Numbered from the stretch's first letter, positions 34,199 through 43,175 are shown. The stretch: 43,193 nucleotides of DNA from Salinarimonas soli (GCF_008386575.1 NZ_VUOA01000026.1:1-43193); one strand, 5' to 3'. Translations and numbers: made by a program. Notes: generated by a model from the sequence alone, not told the origin.

Positions 34199-35188
34199 AT
34201 GCCGTTTTCGCTTGGGTTCGACGTCGTCGTCATCGGGCTGGCGATCCTCGCCGTGATCACGATCGCGCTCGGCGTGCGCACCATCCCTCAAGGGTACAAC
34301 TACACCGTCGAGCGGTTCGGCAAGTATTCCCGCACCCTCGGGCCGGGCCTCGGGCTGATCATCCCCTACGTGGAGGGGATCGGGCAGAAGGTGAACGTGA
34401 TGGAGCAGGTGCTCGACGTGCCGAGCCAGGAGGCCTTCACCCGGGACAACGCGGGCGTGACCATCGACGCGGTCGCCTTCTACCAGGTGCTCGACCCCGC
34501 GCTCGCCTCTTACGAGGTCACGAACCTGCAGCAGGCGCTCCTCACCCTCACCATGACGAACATCCGCACGGTGGTGGGCTCCATGGACCTCGACCAGCTC
34601 CTGTCCCACCGCGACGAGATCAACGACCGGCTCCTCAAGGTGATGGACGCCGCCGCCTCGCCCTGGGGCGCCAAGGTCACCCGCATCGAGATCAAGGACA
34701 TCCTGCCCCCGGCCGATCTCGCGGGCGCCATGGCGCGGCAGATGAAGGCCGAGCGCGAGAAGCGGGCCGCCGTGCTGGAGGCGGAGGGGATGCGCCAGGC
34801 CGAGATCCTGCGCGCCGAGGGCCGCAAGCAATCCGCGATCCTGGAGGCGGAAGGGCGCAAGGAATCGGCGTTCCGCGACGCCGAGGCCCGCGAGCGCCAG
34901 GCGGAGGCCGAGGCCAAGGCCACCGCCATGGTGAGCGAGGCGATCGGGCGCGGGGACCTCGCGGCCGCGAACTTCCTCATCGCCGAGAAATATATCGAGG
35001 CGCTCGGCGCCCTCGCCACCGCTCCGAACCAGAAGGTGCTCATCGTGCCCATCGAGGCGGCGGGCCTCGCCGGGTCGCTCGGCGGCATCGCCGAGATCAC
35101 GAAATCCGTCTTCGCGGCCGACGGCAGCGGGACGGGGCAGGCGGCCGGGCGACGCAGCGGCAGCCTGCCCCCGCCGGTCAAGGGGTGA
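34199..35188 (+). CDS. SPFH/Band 7 membrane protein (stomatin / QmcA-like)
   Basis: A 329-residue membrane-anchored scaffold protein. One N-terminal helix (about 8-26) is followed by RTIPQGYNYTVERFGKYSRTLGPGLGLIIPY, the classic stomatin-type start of the SPFH domain. An Ala/Glu-rich coiled coil (about 178-250) drives oligomerisation. It is paired with an NfeD gene 7 nt downstream, the standard bacterial slipin arrangement linked to membrane microdomains and quality control. The 372-nt gap upstream, shared with the LOV kinase gene, is AT-richer around 33880-34050 and should hold divergent promoters, but I see no convincing -35/-10 pair or EcfG-type site in it. Confidence 0.9.
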   Translation: MPFSLGFDVVVIGLAILAVITIALGVRTIPQGYNYTVERFGKYSRTLGPGLGLIIPYVEGIGQKVNVMEQVLDVPSQEAFTRDNAGVTIDAVAFYQVLDPALASYEVTNLQQALLTLTMTNIRTVVGSMDLDQLLSHRDEINDRLLKVMDAAASPWGAKVTRIEIKDILPPADLAGAMARQMKAEREKRAAVLEAEGMRQAEILRAEGRKQSAILEAEGRKESAFRDAEARERQAEAEAKATAMVSEAIGRGDLAAANFLIAEKYIEALGALATAPNQKVLIVPIEAAGLAGSLGGIAEITKSVFAADGSGTGQAAGRRSGSLPPPVKG

Positions 35189-35195
35189 GCGGGCC

Positions 35196-35645
35196 ATGGT
35201 GGGCTATCTCTCCGATCTCGGCGCCTGGGCCTGGGTGATCGCCGGCATCGTCCTCCTGGGGCTGGAGCTCGCGATGCCGGGGGGCTTCCTGCTGTGGCTC
35301 GGCCTCGCGGCGCTCGCCACGGGGGCGGTGGCCTGGGCCACCCCGCTCTCGTGGCAGGCCGCCGTCATCCTCTTCGTGGTGCTCGCCCCCGCGATCCTGC
35401 TCGCCGGGCGCCGCCTCACCCGCGACCGCGCCGAGGAGACGGCCCGGGACGTGCCCCACCTCAACCGGCGCGCCAAGGCCCTCGTCGGCCGGGTCCTCAC
35501 CCTGGAGGCGCCGATGGTCAACGGCGAGGGGCGGGTGCGGATGGACGATTCCTCCTGGCGCGTGATCGGCCCCGACCTGCCGGGGGGCGGGAGCGTGCGC
35601 GTGGTGCGGGTGGAGGGCGCGACGCTCGTGGTCGAGCCCGCCTGA
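35196..35645 (+). CDS. NfeD family membrane protein
   Basis: A 149-residue short-form NfeD protein: two or three hydrophobic segments in the first half (WVIAGIVLLGLELAMPGGFLLWLGLAALATG and AAVILFVVLAPAILLA) and a C-terminal OB-fold beta barrel (about 95-148, GRVLTLEAPMVNGEGRVRM onwards). Short NfeD proteins work with SPFH/stomatin partners at the membrane; here the partner is the gene immediately upstream. Confidence 0.9.
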   Translation: MVGYLSDLGAWAWVIAGIVLLGLELAMPGGFLLWLGLAALATGAVAWATPLSWQAAVILFVVLAPAILLAGRRLTRDRAEETARDVPHLNRRAKALVGRVLTLEAPMVNGEGRVRMDDSSWRVIGPDLPGGGSVRVVRVEGATLVVEPA

Positions 35646-35730
35646 GCCGGAGCCCGGACCATGCGCCGCTCTTGACCCCGGGGCCCGTCCAGTGATCATC
35701 GCGCCACAAGGATCCCAGGAAAGCGCGCCC

Positions 35731-36513
35731 ATGCCCACCGCTCCCGCCGGCAAGCCCCGTGTCGGCCTCTTCGCCACCTGCCTCGTCGACCTCATGCGCC
35801 CCTCGGTGGGCTTTGCCGCCGCCAAGCTCCTGGAGGAGGCGGGCTGCGAGGTCGACGTGCCGGTCCAGACCTGCTGCGGCCAGCCGGCCTTCAATTCCGG
35901 CGACCGGTCGGCGGCGCGCGACCTCGCGATCCAGACCATCCGCGCCTTCGAGCCCTTCGACTACCTCGTGGCGCCGTCGGGCTCCTGCGCCGGGATGATC
36001 AAGGCGCATTACGTCGAGCTGTTCTCCGACGACCCGAACTGGCTGCCCAAGGCCAACGCGCTCGCCGCGCGCACCTACGAGCTCACGAGCTTCCTCGTCG
36101 ACGTCCTAGGGGTGGAGCGGGTCGAGGCGCGCTACGACGGCTCGGTGACCTACCACGATTCCTGCTCGGGCCTGCGCGAGCTCGGCGTGCGGACCCAGCC
36201 CCGCAAGCTCCTGAAGAGCGTCCAGGGCCTGACCCTCATCGAGATGGCGGAGACCGACGTGTGCTGCGGCTTCGGCGGCACCTTCGCCGTGAAGTACGGC
36301 GACATCTCCGGCGCGATCGTCGGCAAGAAGGCCGAGAACATCGTGGCCTCCGGCGCCTCCACCGTGCTCGCGGGCGATCTTGGCTGCCTCATGAACATGG
36401 CCGGCAAGCTCTCCCGCGACGGGCAGCCCGTGGTGGCCCGCCACGTGGCCGAGGTGCTGGCCGGCATGACCGACGAGCCGCCCATCGGCATGCCCGCGAC
36501 GAAGGCTTCCTGA
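35731..36513 (+). CDS. (Fe-S)-binding oxidoreductase subunit, LutA/LldE-like
   Basis: A 260-residue protein with two cysteine-rich CCG domains: the first ends VPVQTCCGQPAFNSG, the second HDSCSGLRELG through VCCGFGGTFAV. This matches LutA / YkgE, the small subunit of the LutABC complex that oxidises L-lactate, and also part of the glycolate oxidase GlcF family. The ATG at 35731 follows CAGGAAA; an ATG at 35692 lacks that. The expected partners lutB and lutC are not next to it here, so either they are elsewhere or this protein serves another oxidase. Confidence 0.85.
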   Translation: MPTAPAGKPRVGLFATCLVDLMRPSVGFAAAKLLEEAGCEVDVPVQTCCGQPAFNSGDRSAARDLAIQTIRAFEPFDYLVAPSGSCAGMIKAHYVELFSDDPNWLPKANALAARTYELTSFLVDVLGVERVEARYDGSVTYHDSCSGLRELGVRTQPRKLLKSVQGLTLIEMAETDVCCGFGGTFAVKYGDISGAIVGKKAENIVASGASTVLAGDLGCLMNMAGKLSRDGQPVVARHVAEVLAGMTDEPPIGMPATKAS

Positions 36514-36542
36514 GCCTCCGGAGCCGTCGCCCGGAGCGCCTA

Positions 36543-36558
36543 GGCGGAAATTCCCGCC
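36543..36558. repeat. Near-palindrome upstream of the ecfG promoter
   Basis: GGCGGAAATTCCCGCC is palindromic except for one base pair. It lies 30 nt after the lutA-like gene and 4 nt before the -35 element of the EcfG-type promoter, so it could be an operator or the stem of a weak terminator. Confidence 0.35.
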
Positions 36559-36562
36559 GACA

Positions 36563-36587
36563 GGAACCCTTCGGCCAGCTAGGCGTT
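36563..36587 (+). promoter_or_regulatory. EcfG-type promoter upstream of the sigma factor gene
   Basis: GGAAC at 36563-36567, a 16-nt spacer and CGTT at 36584-36587 match the EcfG consensus. Transcription would start near 36594, leaving a leader of about 190 nt before the sigma gene. The arrangement implies positive autoregulation. I see no convincing NepR-like gene in the leader. Confidence 0.75.
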
Positions 36588-36782
36588 GTCTGCACAGTGC
36601 GCCCAGCGGCCGTCCGGTTCGCCCTTCGACCCGCGATCCCGCAAGTCCCGGCCTCCGCGCCGGGCCCTTCCTGCGCCACTCCGCCCGTCGGCAGGGTTTC
36701 CCTGCCTGGCGATCCGAGCCCGCTCGCTTCGGCCGAACGGTCGCGTCCGCTTGGCCCAAGCCGACTATGAGGATCCCGCCCG

Positions 36783-37310
36783 GTGATCGATCCGACACTT
36801 CGCGATTCGTTGCTCGCCGCCGTCCCCAGCCTCCGCGCCTTCGCCATCTCGCTTTGCGGGCGGGTCGACCGGGCGGACGACCTCGTCCAGGACACGCTCG
36901 TGCGGGCGCTCACGCATATCGATCGGTTCGAGAAGGGCACCAACCTCAACGCCTGGCTCTTCACCATCCTGCGCAACCTCTTCCTGTCCGAGTACCGCAA
37001 ACGCCGCCGGGAGGTGGAGGACGTGGACGGGAGCTACGCCGCGAGCCTCACGAGCATCCCCGAGCAGGGCGCCCATCTCGACTTCGAGGACATGCGCCGG
37101 GCGTTGGCCAAGCTCCCCGACGACCAGCGCGAGGCCCTCATCCTCATCGCGGCGCAAGGCTTCTCCTACGAGGACGCCGCCATGATCTGCGGCACGGCGG
37201 TCGGCACCATGAAGAGCCGCGTCAACCGCGCCCGCCGTCGCCTCTCCGAGCAGCTCGGCCTCCAGGGCACCGCCGTGAAGGTGGAGCTCGTGATGGCGGC
37301 GCATGGGTGA
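36783..37310 (+). CDS. ECF sigma factor, EcfG (general stress) type
   Basis: A 175-residue sigma factor. Region 2 reads LRAFAISLCGRVDRADDLVQDTLVRALTHIDRF and NAWLFTILRNLFLSEYRKRRREVEDVDG; region 4 is LPDDQREALILIAAQGFSYEDAAMICGTAVGTMKSRVNRARRRL. These are hallmarks of EcfG, which directs the alphaproteobacterial general stress response and is held by the anti-sigma NepR until PhyR is phosphorylated. It starts at GTG 36783 after GAGGA. No nepR, phyR or sensor kinase gene is adjacent, so it is an orphan or second EcfG. Its promoter (36563-36587) is of the type it should recognise. Confidence 0.88.
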   Translation: MIDPTLRDSLLAAVPSLRAFAISLCGRVDRADDLVQDTLVRALTHIDRFEKGTNLNAWLFTILRNLFLSEYRKRRREVEDVDGSYAASLTSIPEQGAHLDFEDMRRALAKLPDDQREALILIAAQGFSYEDAAMICGTAVGTMKSRVNRARRRLSEQLGLQGTAVKVELVMAAHG

Positions 37311-37436
37311 GGGGCGAGCCGACAACCGGCTTTCCAGAATTCGCCTACTCCTGAGCGAGTCAGGTTGAAAATACACCGACAGCTTGCAATCGCCGATCCG
37401 CTCTGCTTCCCTCGCCGAAAAGGCGGGGGCGGCATC

Positions 37437-39485
37437 GTGGATCTGGACGCGTTCATCGCCCGCTGGACGGCGGGCGAGGGTGGAGCCGAGCGGGCGAACT
37501 ACCAGCTCTTCCTCGCCGAGCTGTGCGATGTGCTCGACCTGCCCTGCCCCGATCCCGCCGAGGCCGGGCGCGAGCGCAACGATTACGTGTTCGAGCGTGC
37601 CGTGCGGCCTCGCGACGGCGATCCCGCGGCGGGCCTGAAGCGCATCGATCTCTACAAACGCGGCTGCTTCATCCTGGAAGCCAAGCAGTCCCGTCTGCCG
37701 GGGCACAAGAACGCGATCCCCGGCCAGCTCTCACTCCCCGTCGACGATCCCGCGACGCTCGGACGGCGCTCCATCGCCCGCGGCTGGGACGTGATGATGC
37801 AGAACGCACGTCGCCAGGCGGAGAACTACGTCTTCCTGCTCGATGCCGACCACCCGGCTCCGCCCTTCGTCATCGTCTGCGACGTGGGCCACGCCTTCGA
37901 GCTCTATGCCGACTTCACCGGCACCGGCCGCGCCTATGCGCAATATCCCGACCGCAAGGGCTTCCGGATCTATCTGGAGGACCTGCGCGATCCCGCAATC
38001 CGCGCGCTGTTCGGCACGATCTGGCGCGAGCCGCACAGTCTCGACCCGGCCCGGGTCTCGGCCCGCGTCACCCGCGAGATCGCCAAGCGGCTGGCCGACG
38101 TGAGCCGGTCACTGGAGGCGGTGCACCGGCCCGAGGACGTGGCCCATTTCCTCATGCGCTGCATCTTCACGATGTTCGCCGAGGACGTCGACCTGCTGCC
38201 GCGGGGCGAGTTCAAGCGGCTCTTGGAGGATTGCAGGGCCGCGCCCGACGCCTTCGCGCCCCTGCTCAAGGAATTGTGGGCCAAGATGGACGAGAAGAAC
38301 CGCGACGACCGGTTCTTCTCCGCCTTCCGCACCCATCTGCGCCATTTCAACGGCAACCTGTTCAACGACGCCCGCGTGTTCGATCTCGGCCGCGAGGAGA
38401 TCGGCGAGCTTCTGGAGGCGGCGAGGCATCGCTGGACGGAGGTCGACCCCGCCATCTTCGGCACCCTTCTGGAGCAGGCCCTCGACCGTGACGAGCGGCG
38501 CAAGCTCGGCGCCCATTACACGCCCCGCGCCTACGTCCAGCGCCTCGTCGAGGTCACCGTCATGGAGCCGCTTCGGGCCGATTGGCAGGCGGCGCTCGCC
38601 CGCGCCGAGAGCGCGAAGGAGGAGCGTGACGACAAGCGCGCCGTCGCGGCGGTGCGGGCCTTCCTGCACAAGCTGTGCACCACGCGGGTCCTGGATCCTG
38701 CATGCGGGACGGGAAATTTTCTCTACGTCGCCCTGGAGCTGATGAAGACGCTTGAGGGCGAGGTGCTGGAGACGCTGGCTCGCCTCGGCGAGACGGAATC
38801 CCTGGGCCTCGAGCGCGAGACGGTCGACCCGCACCAGTTCCTCGGCCTCGAGCTCAACCCCCGCGCCGCCGCGATCGCGGAGCTCGTGGTCTGGATCGGC
38901 TATCTCCAGCAGCATTACCGCACCCGCACCGGCCACCCCTCCGAGCCGATCTTGCGGGCGTTCCAGACCATCAATTTCGGGCAGCGCGCGGGCTACGACG
39001 CGGTGCTGACCTGGGACGGGTACCCGGTGCCGACCGTGGTGGAGCGGGACGGCAAGCGGGTGGACACCTACCCGAACCCGCGGCGGCCGGACTGGCCTGA
39101 GGCGGAGTTCATCGTGGGGAACCCGCCGTTCATCGGCGGCAAGGACCTGCGCTCGCGCATGCGGCCGGGCTACGCCGAGGCACTGTGGGCCGCCCACCGG
39201 CACATGAACGAGAGCGCCGACTTCGTCATGTATTGGTGGGACCGGGCGGCGGAGTTGCTGACCCGCAAGGGAACTGCGCTACGCCGGTTCGGCTTCGTCA
39301 CCACGAACTCGATCAGCCAGGTGTTCCAGAGGCGCGTCATGGAGCGGCACATCTCCGTGAAGCCTCCCGTGAGCCTCGTCCTCGCCATCCCCGACCACCC
39401 GTGGACGAAGGCGACGCGGGACAGCGCGGCCGTGCGGATCGCGATGACGGTGGCAAGGCTGGCGTACACGATGGGCAGTTTATAG
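37437..39485 (+). CDS. Type IIG restriction-modification enzyme, N-terminal part (frameshifted)
   Basis: This 682-codon frame encodes the nuclease and most of the methyltransferase of an MmeI-like single-chain restriction enzyme. The N-terminal nuclease motif is Asp71 in RIDLYKRG followed by E81-A-K in CFILEAKQS, a PD-(D/E)XK pattern. The helical connector precedes methyltransferase motif I, LDPACGTGNFLYVALE (Asp420 region), and motif IV, NPPF (Asn562), typical of adenine-N6 methylation. Reading stops prematurely at 39485 after a one-base loss near 39454; homologous sequence continues in another frame. The GTG at 37437 is preferred; a TTG at 37365 is possible. The product would lack its recognition domain. 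Confidence 0.8.
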   Translation: MDLDAFIARWTAGEGGAERANYQLFLAELCDVLDLPCPDPAEAGRERNDYVFERAVRPRDGDPAAGLKRIDLYKRGCFILEAKQSRLPGHKNAIPGQLSLPVDDPATLGRRSIARGWDVMMQNARRQAENYVFLLDADHPAPPFVIVCDVGHAFELYADFTGTGRAYAQYPDRKGFRIYLEDLRDPAIRALFGTIWREPHSLDPARVSARVTREIAKRLADVSRSLEAVHRPEDVAHFLMRCIFTMFAEDVDLLPRGEFKRLLEDCRAAPDAFAPLLKELWAKMDEKNRDDRFFSAFRTHLRHFNGNLFNDARVFDLGREEIGELLEAARHRWTEVDPAIFGTLLEQALDRDERRKLGAHYTPRAYVQRLVEVTVMEPLRADWQAALARAESAKEERDDKRAVAAVRAFLHKLCTTRVLDPACGTGNFLYVALELMKTLEGEVLETLARLGETESLGLERETVDPHQFLGLELNPRAAAIAELVVWIGYLQQHYRTRTGHPSEPILRAFQTINFGQRAGYDAVLTWDGYPVPTVVERDGKRVDTYPNPRRPDWPEAEFIVGNPPFIGGKDLRSRMRPGYAEALWAAHRHMNESADFVMYWWDRAAELLTRKGTALRRFGFVTTNSISQVFQRRVMERHISVKPPVSLVLAIPDHPWTKATRDSAAVRIAMTVARLAYTMGSL

Positions 39486-40861
39486 AGGTTGTCGCGGAGA
39501 GTGGTCTCGACACAGACCAACCAACAATCCAGACAATCGAACGGCGCGGGGTGATCAATGCGGACCTTTCGGTTGGTGTTGATGTAACCCGAGCAACGCT
39601 GCTCAAAGCGAACGCGGGAGTTGCTCATGATGGGGTGAAGCTGCATGGCAGCGGCTTCATTGTGACACCTTCCGAGGCTGTGCATCTCGGCTTGCATAGA
39701 CGCCCTGGGCTACACAAGCAGGTCCGTCCGTACAGGAATGGTCGAGATCTTGCGGGTAGTCCGCGCGGCCTTTTTGTGATTGATCTATTTGGCTTAAGCG
39801 CTGACGAAGTAAGGCGCGATTTTCCAGAGGTATACGCGCACTTGTTGGAGAGCGTGCGACCTCAACGGGAGTTAAATAATCGTGTCTCTTATCGCGATTT
39901 TTGGTGGATTTTCGGGGAGCCTCGGCGTGATCTAAGGCCTGCGCTAGCCTCTCTGGAAAGATTCATCTGCACCGTCGACACGTCTCGTCACCGGATATTT
40001 CAGTTTGTGCCTGCGGAGTACATTCTCGATGACAAAGCGGTCGTAATTGCAAGTGAGAACGCAGACCTGCTTTCGCTGCTCAGTTCGCGCATACACACGA
40101 CATGGTCCACCCGATCTGGGGGGTGGCTTGGGCAGGGAAATGACTCGGTTTACACCAAGTCCCGTACCTTCGACCCCTTCCCCTTTCCCGAGCCGTCGGC
40201 TCTCACCCAAGCCTGCCTCCGCGCCGCCGGCGAAGAGCTCGACGCCACCCGCAAGGGGGTCCAGGCCGAGCATCCCGACCTCACCCTCACGGGCCTCTAC
40301 AACGTCCTGGAGCGGATCCGCGCCGGCACTCCGCTCACTGAGGCCGACGAGGACGTGAAGCGGCGCGGGCGGGTGCTGATCCTCCGCGAGCTCCACGACA
40401 CCATCGACCGCCTCACGGCCGAGGCCTATGGCTGGCCAGCCGACCTCTCCGACGAGGCGATCCTGGAACGGCTCGTGGCGCTCAATGCCGAGCGGGCGCG
40501 GGAGGAGGCGGCAGGGCACGTGCGCTGGCTGCGCCCCGACTACCAGATCCCCCGTTTCGCCAAGGGCGCGGCGGCGAGGACGGGGCAGCTCGATCTGGGG
40601 GCCACGGTGGTGGCCATCGACCGGGGGCTTCCCGTCTTCCCCGCCGACCGGGACGAGCAGCCGCTCGCGGTCGAGGCGGCGCTGGCGAGGGCCGGGCAGC
40701 CCTTGGATGCGGCGGCCCTGGCGCGGGCCTTCCGGCAGGGCGCCGGGCGGGGCGGCAAGCGGATCGAGCCGCAGATCGTGCGGGCGCTGGACAAGCTCGC
40801 CCGCTACGGCCGCATCACGGCGCTCCCCGACGGGCGCTACGCGGCGCGGCGGGCGGCTTGA
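39454..40861 (+). pseudogene. Type IIG restriction-modification enzyme, C-terminal part in shifted frame
   Basis: Continuation of the preceding gene in the frame one base earlier. Frame 1 ends its conserved part at M-T-V-A (39444-39454) and the new frame resumes at KAGVHDGQFIEVVAESG from 39455, so one missing base explains the break; the site is not a homopolymer. The segment carries the target-recognition domain, the conserved SRTFDPFPFPE at its end, and a helical tail (GLYNVLERIR; GRVLILRELHDTIDRLTAEAYGW). Repairing one base would give a protein of about 1140 residues, normal for the family. It may be a true pseudogene, a programmed shift or a sequencing error. Confidence 0.8.
39470..40150 (+). 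other. Lower-GC target-recognition segment within the restriction gene
   Basis: Between about 39470 and 40150 codon use changes sharply: A/T-ending codons such as TTT, ATA, GTT, AAT and TTA are common, unlike the flanking GC-rich gene body. The segment coincides with the domain that sets DNA specificity, and normal composition returns at the conserved SRTFDPFPFPE motif. This points to replacement of the recognition domain by recombination with a foreign allele. Confidence 0.7.
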
Positions 40862-40888
40862 AGGTTTGGACTGCGACGATGGTTCCCA

Positions 40889-41013
40889 CCCCCTCATGCT
40901 GAGGTGCCCTGCGGAGCAGGGCCTCGAAGCACGCACCACCTCTGCCACGGCGCTTGGGAGATCCCTGGAGCGCCCTTCGAGGCCCGCCTGCGGCGGGCAC
41001 CTCAGGACGAGGT
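40889..41013 (+). repeat. REP-like two-hairpin intergenic repeat, copy 4
   Basis: The first hairpin is GCCCTGCGGAGCAGGGC; the second is GAGGCCCGCCTGCGGCGGGC, followed by ACCTCAGGACGAGG. Same orientation and layout as the unit at 23281-23407. It fills most of the 283-nt gap between the restriction gene and the carboxypeptidase gene; no gene is visible there. Confidence 0.85.
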
Positions 41014-41144
41014 CGGAGAGTGGGAGAGTAGCCTCTCTCTCCCGCGGGCGATCACGGAGCAGGCGGGGGCCCTCGCGCGGCACCCCGTCACGGGAACCGG
41101 GCGGCGGCTTGGCTGATTGTCGCTCGACGTTTCCGGAGCCCCCC

Positions 41145-42713
41145 ATGCGCCCTGTCCCCCGTCGTCCCTGGCTTCTCCTCGTGCTCGCCCTCGGGCTGGC
41201 GATGCCGGCCCTGGCGCAGCAGCCGGCGCCCGCGCCCGGCGGCGATGCGCCGGCGGCGGAGCGGCGGCAGGGGCGGCCGGCGGAGGCGGGGGCGCTGCCG
41301 GCGGAATCGGTCACCCGGCACCGGCTCCAGCTGCCGGGCCGCGAGCTCGCCTTCACGGCGGTCGCGGGGAGCCTGCCGCTCCTCGACAGGGCGGGCAAGG
41401 TCGAGGCCGATATCGGGTTCGTGGCCTATCTGCGCGAGGGCGAGGATCCCGCTCGCCGCCCCGTGACCTTCGCGGTCAATGGCGGCCCGGGCGCGGCCTC
41501 CGCCTATCTGCATCTGGGCGTGCTCGGCCCCTGGCGCCTGCCCCTCGACGGGCCGACCGTGCCGCCCTCGTCCTCGCCGGCCCTCGTGCCCAACGGCGAG
41601 ACCTGGCTCGACTTCACGGATCTCGTGTTCATCGATCCCGTGGGCACCGGCTACAGCCTCACCCGCCCGGGCACCCCCGACGACCTGCGCAACCGGCTCC
41701 TCTCCGTCGAGGGGGACATCGACGCCCTCGCCACGATCGTGAGCCGCTGGCTCAAGGACAACGGCCGCCTCGCCTCGCCGAAGTTCTTCGTGGGCGAGAG
41801 CTATGGCGGGTTCCGCGGCCCGCTCCTCGCCGAGAAGCTCCAGACGGATCAGGGCGTGGGCTTCAGCGGCCTCGTGCTCCTCTCCCCCGTGCTCGATTTC
41901 GGCTGGCGCTCCCAGCCCTCCTGGAATCCCCTGCCGCAGGTGAGCCTGCTGCCCTCGGCGGCGGCCGCCGCCATGGAGCAGCGCGGGCCCGTCGACCGCA
42001 AGGCCCTGCGGGCCGTCGAGGCCTATGCCTCGGGGGAGTTCGTCACCGACCTCTTACGTGGCCAAACGGACCCGGCGGCGCTCGACCGGCTCGGCGCACG
42101 GGTGGCGGAGCTCACGGGCCTCGACCCGGCCCTGGCGCGCCGGCTCGGGGGGCGGCTCGACATGCGCACCCTGCAACGGGAGCTGCGCCGGGGCGAGGGC
42201 CTCGTCACGAGCGCCTACGACACGGGCGTCACGGCCTTCGATCCCGACCCGACCTCGCCTCAGGGGCGCTTCTCCGATCCCGTGCTGGAGGGCATGACGG
42301 CGCCGCTCACCAGCGCGATCGTCGACCACCTCTCCCGCACCCTGAAATGGGACGTGCCCGACCGGCGCTACCAGCTCCTCAACGGCGGGGTGAGCCGGGC
42401 GTGGCGCTGGGGCGGCGGCCGGAGCCAGCCCGAGTCCCTGAACGAGCTGCGCTCGGCGCTCGCCCTCGACCGGCGCATGCGCGCCCTCGTGGTGCACGGC
42501 TTCACCGATCTCGTGACGCCCTATTTCGAGAGCGAGCTCCTCCTGCGCCAGGTGCCCGATTACGGCGCCGAGGGCCGGGTGCGGCTGGAGGTCTATCCGG
42601 GCGGGCACATGTTCTATTCGCGCGACGGGTCGCGGCGCGCCTTCCGCGCGGACGCAGAGACCCTGTATAGGGAGGCGATCCGCGACCGGCCCGTCCCCGC
42701 CAACGCGCCATGA
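41145..42713 (+). CDS. S10 family serine carboxypeptidase, secreted
   Basis: A 522-residue exported peptidase with a Sec signal peptide (about 1-25, ending ALAQ) and a low-complexity linker. The alpha/beta-hydrolase core shows VNGGPGAASAYLHLG (oxyanion region), Ser219 in VGESYGGFRGP, Asp in HGFTDLVTPYFES and His in YPGGHMFYSRDG, the complete S10 triad. It should remove C-terminal residues from peptides in the periplasm or outside. The ATG at 41145 follows CGGAG. A small lipoprotein gene follows within 20 nt and is probably co-transcribed. Confidence 0.9.
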   Translation: MRPVPRRPWLLLVLALGLAMPALAQQPAPAPGGDAPAAERRQGRPAEAGALPAESVTRHRLQLPGRELAFTAVAGSLPLLDRAGKVEADIGFVAYLREGEDPARRPVTFAVNGGPGAASAYLHLGVLGPWRLPLDGPTVPPSSSPALVPNGETWLDFTDLVFIDPVGTGYSLTRPGTPDDLRNRLLSVEGDIDALATIVSRWLKDNGRLASPKFFVGESYGGFRGPLLAEKLQTDQGVGFSGLVLLSPVLDFGWRSQPSWNPLPQVSLLPSAAAAAMEQRGPVDRKALRAVEAYASGEFVTDLLRGQTDPAALDRLGARVAELTGLDPALARRLGGRLDMRTLQRELRRGEGLVTSAYDTGVTAFDPDPTSPQGRFSDPVLEGMTAPLTSAIVDHLSRTLKWDVPDRRYQLLNGGVSRAWRWGGGRSQPESLNELRSALALDRRMRALVVHGFTDLVTPYFESELLLRQVPDYGAEGRVRLEVYPGGHMFYSRDGSRRAFRADAETLYREAIRDRPVPANAP

Positions 42714-42732
42714 TCCCCCGGAGCCCGCACCC

Positions 42733-43101
42733 TTGACCCCAGCCCGCCTGCTCGTCCCGCTCCTCGCCACGCTCGGCCTCGCCGCCTGCGCCGGCGCGCC
42801 CGAGCGCTCCGCCGTAGCCCTTGCGACGCCCGCCGCCCCGGCCACGCCTGCCCGCACCGTCGCCGGCCCGTTCCTCACCGCGACCGGCGAGTGCGACGGC
42901 CCGGTGCCGGCGGGTGCCAAGGCGATCGAGCCCGGGATCGGCGAATGCGAGCTCGTGCGCCTCAAGGGCAAGCCGCCCACCGACGTGCTGGTGGGCGAGA
43001 GCGGGCGAGGCGGCCGCGAGGTCCAGGTGCTCTACTCGGAGCCCGGCGGGCGCGAGCTCTATCTCTTCGTCGACAACCGCCTGGACCGGTTGGTGCGATA
43101 G
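42733..43101 (+). CDS. Small lipoprotein of unknown function
   Basis: A 122-residue protein that I do not recognise. The N-terminus has a lipoprotein signal with lipobox LAAC (Cys19), so it should be lipid-anchored. An Ala/Pro/Thr-rich stretch leads to a compact domain containing two Cys (GECDGPV and GECELVRLKGKPP) that could form a disulfide, then VQVLYSEPGGRELYLFVDNRLDRLV. It begins at TTG 42733 with CGGAG upstream, 19 nt after the carboxypeptidase stop. Confidence 0.7.
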   Translation: MTPARLLVPLLATLGLAACAGAPERSAVALATPAAPATPARTVAGPFLTATGECDGPVPAGAKAIEPGIGECELVRLKGKPPTDVLVGESGRGGREVQVLYSEPGGRELYLFVDNRLDRLVR

Positions 43102-43130
43102 GCTGCTCCCTGCCGCGCGGAGCGCGGCAA

Positions 43131-43175
43131 CCTCTCCCCTGGTGGGAGAGAGCCTGCCCCGGACTTGATCCGGGG
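43131..43175. repeat. Intergenic palindromic repeats at the window end
   Basis: CCTCTCCC-CTGGT-GGGAGAG at 43131-43150 resembles the hairpins of the repeat pairs at 12.7, 16.6 and 17.8-18.2 kb. It is followed by a perfect CCCCGGA-CTTGA-TCCGGGG dyad at 43157-43175. The unit may continue beyond the window. Confidence 0.65.

Noticed and set aside
36586-36786. 66-codon frame just upstream of ecfG considered as a NepR anti-sigma factor
   Set aside because: It lacks the NepR core (two amphipathic helices with the conserved L-Y-x-x-x-x-x-E-P-x-P pattern), is Pro/Arg-rich and has no good start.
39454-39485. Phase-variable slippage site in the restriction gene
   Set aside because: The break lies in GTGGCAAGGC, which has no homopolymer or short tandem repeat, so slipped-strand switching is not supported.
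41097-41140. GGAAC near 41097 as another EcfG promoter before the carboxypeptidase gene
   Set aside because: No CGTT follows at 16-17 nt; other GGAAC occurrences (for example near 8294, 15161 and 27463) fail the same test.
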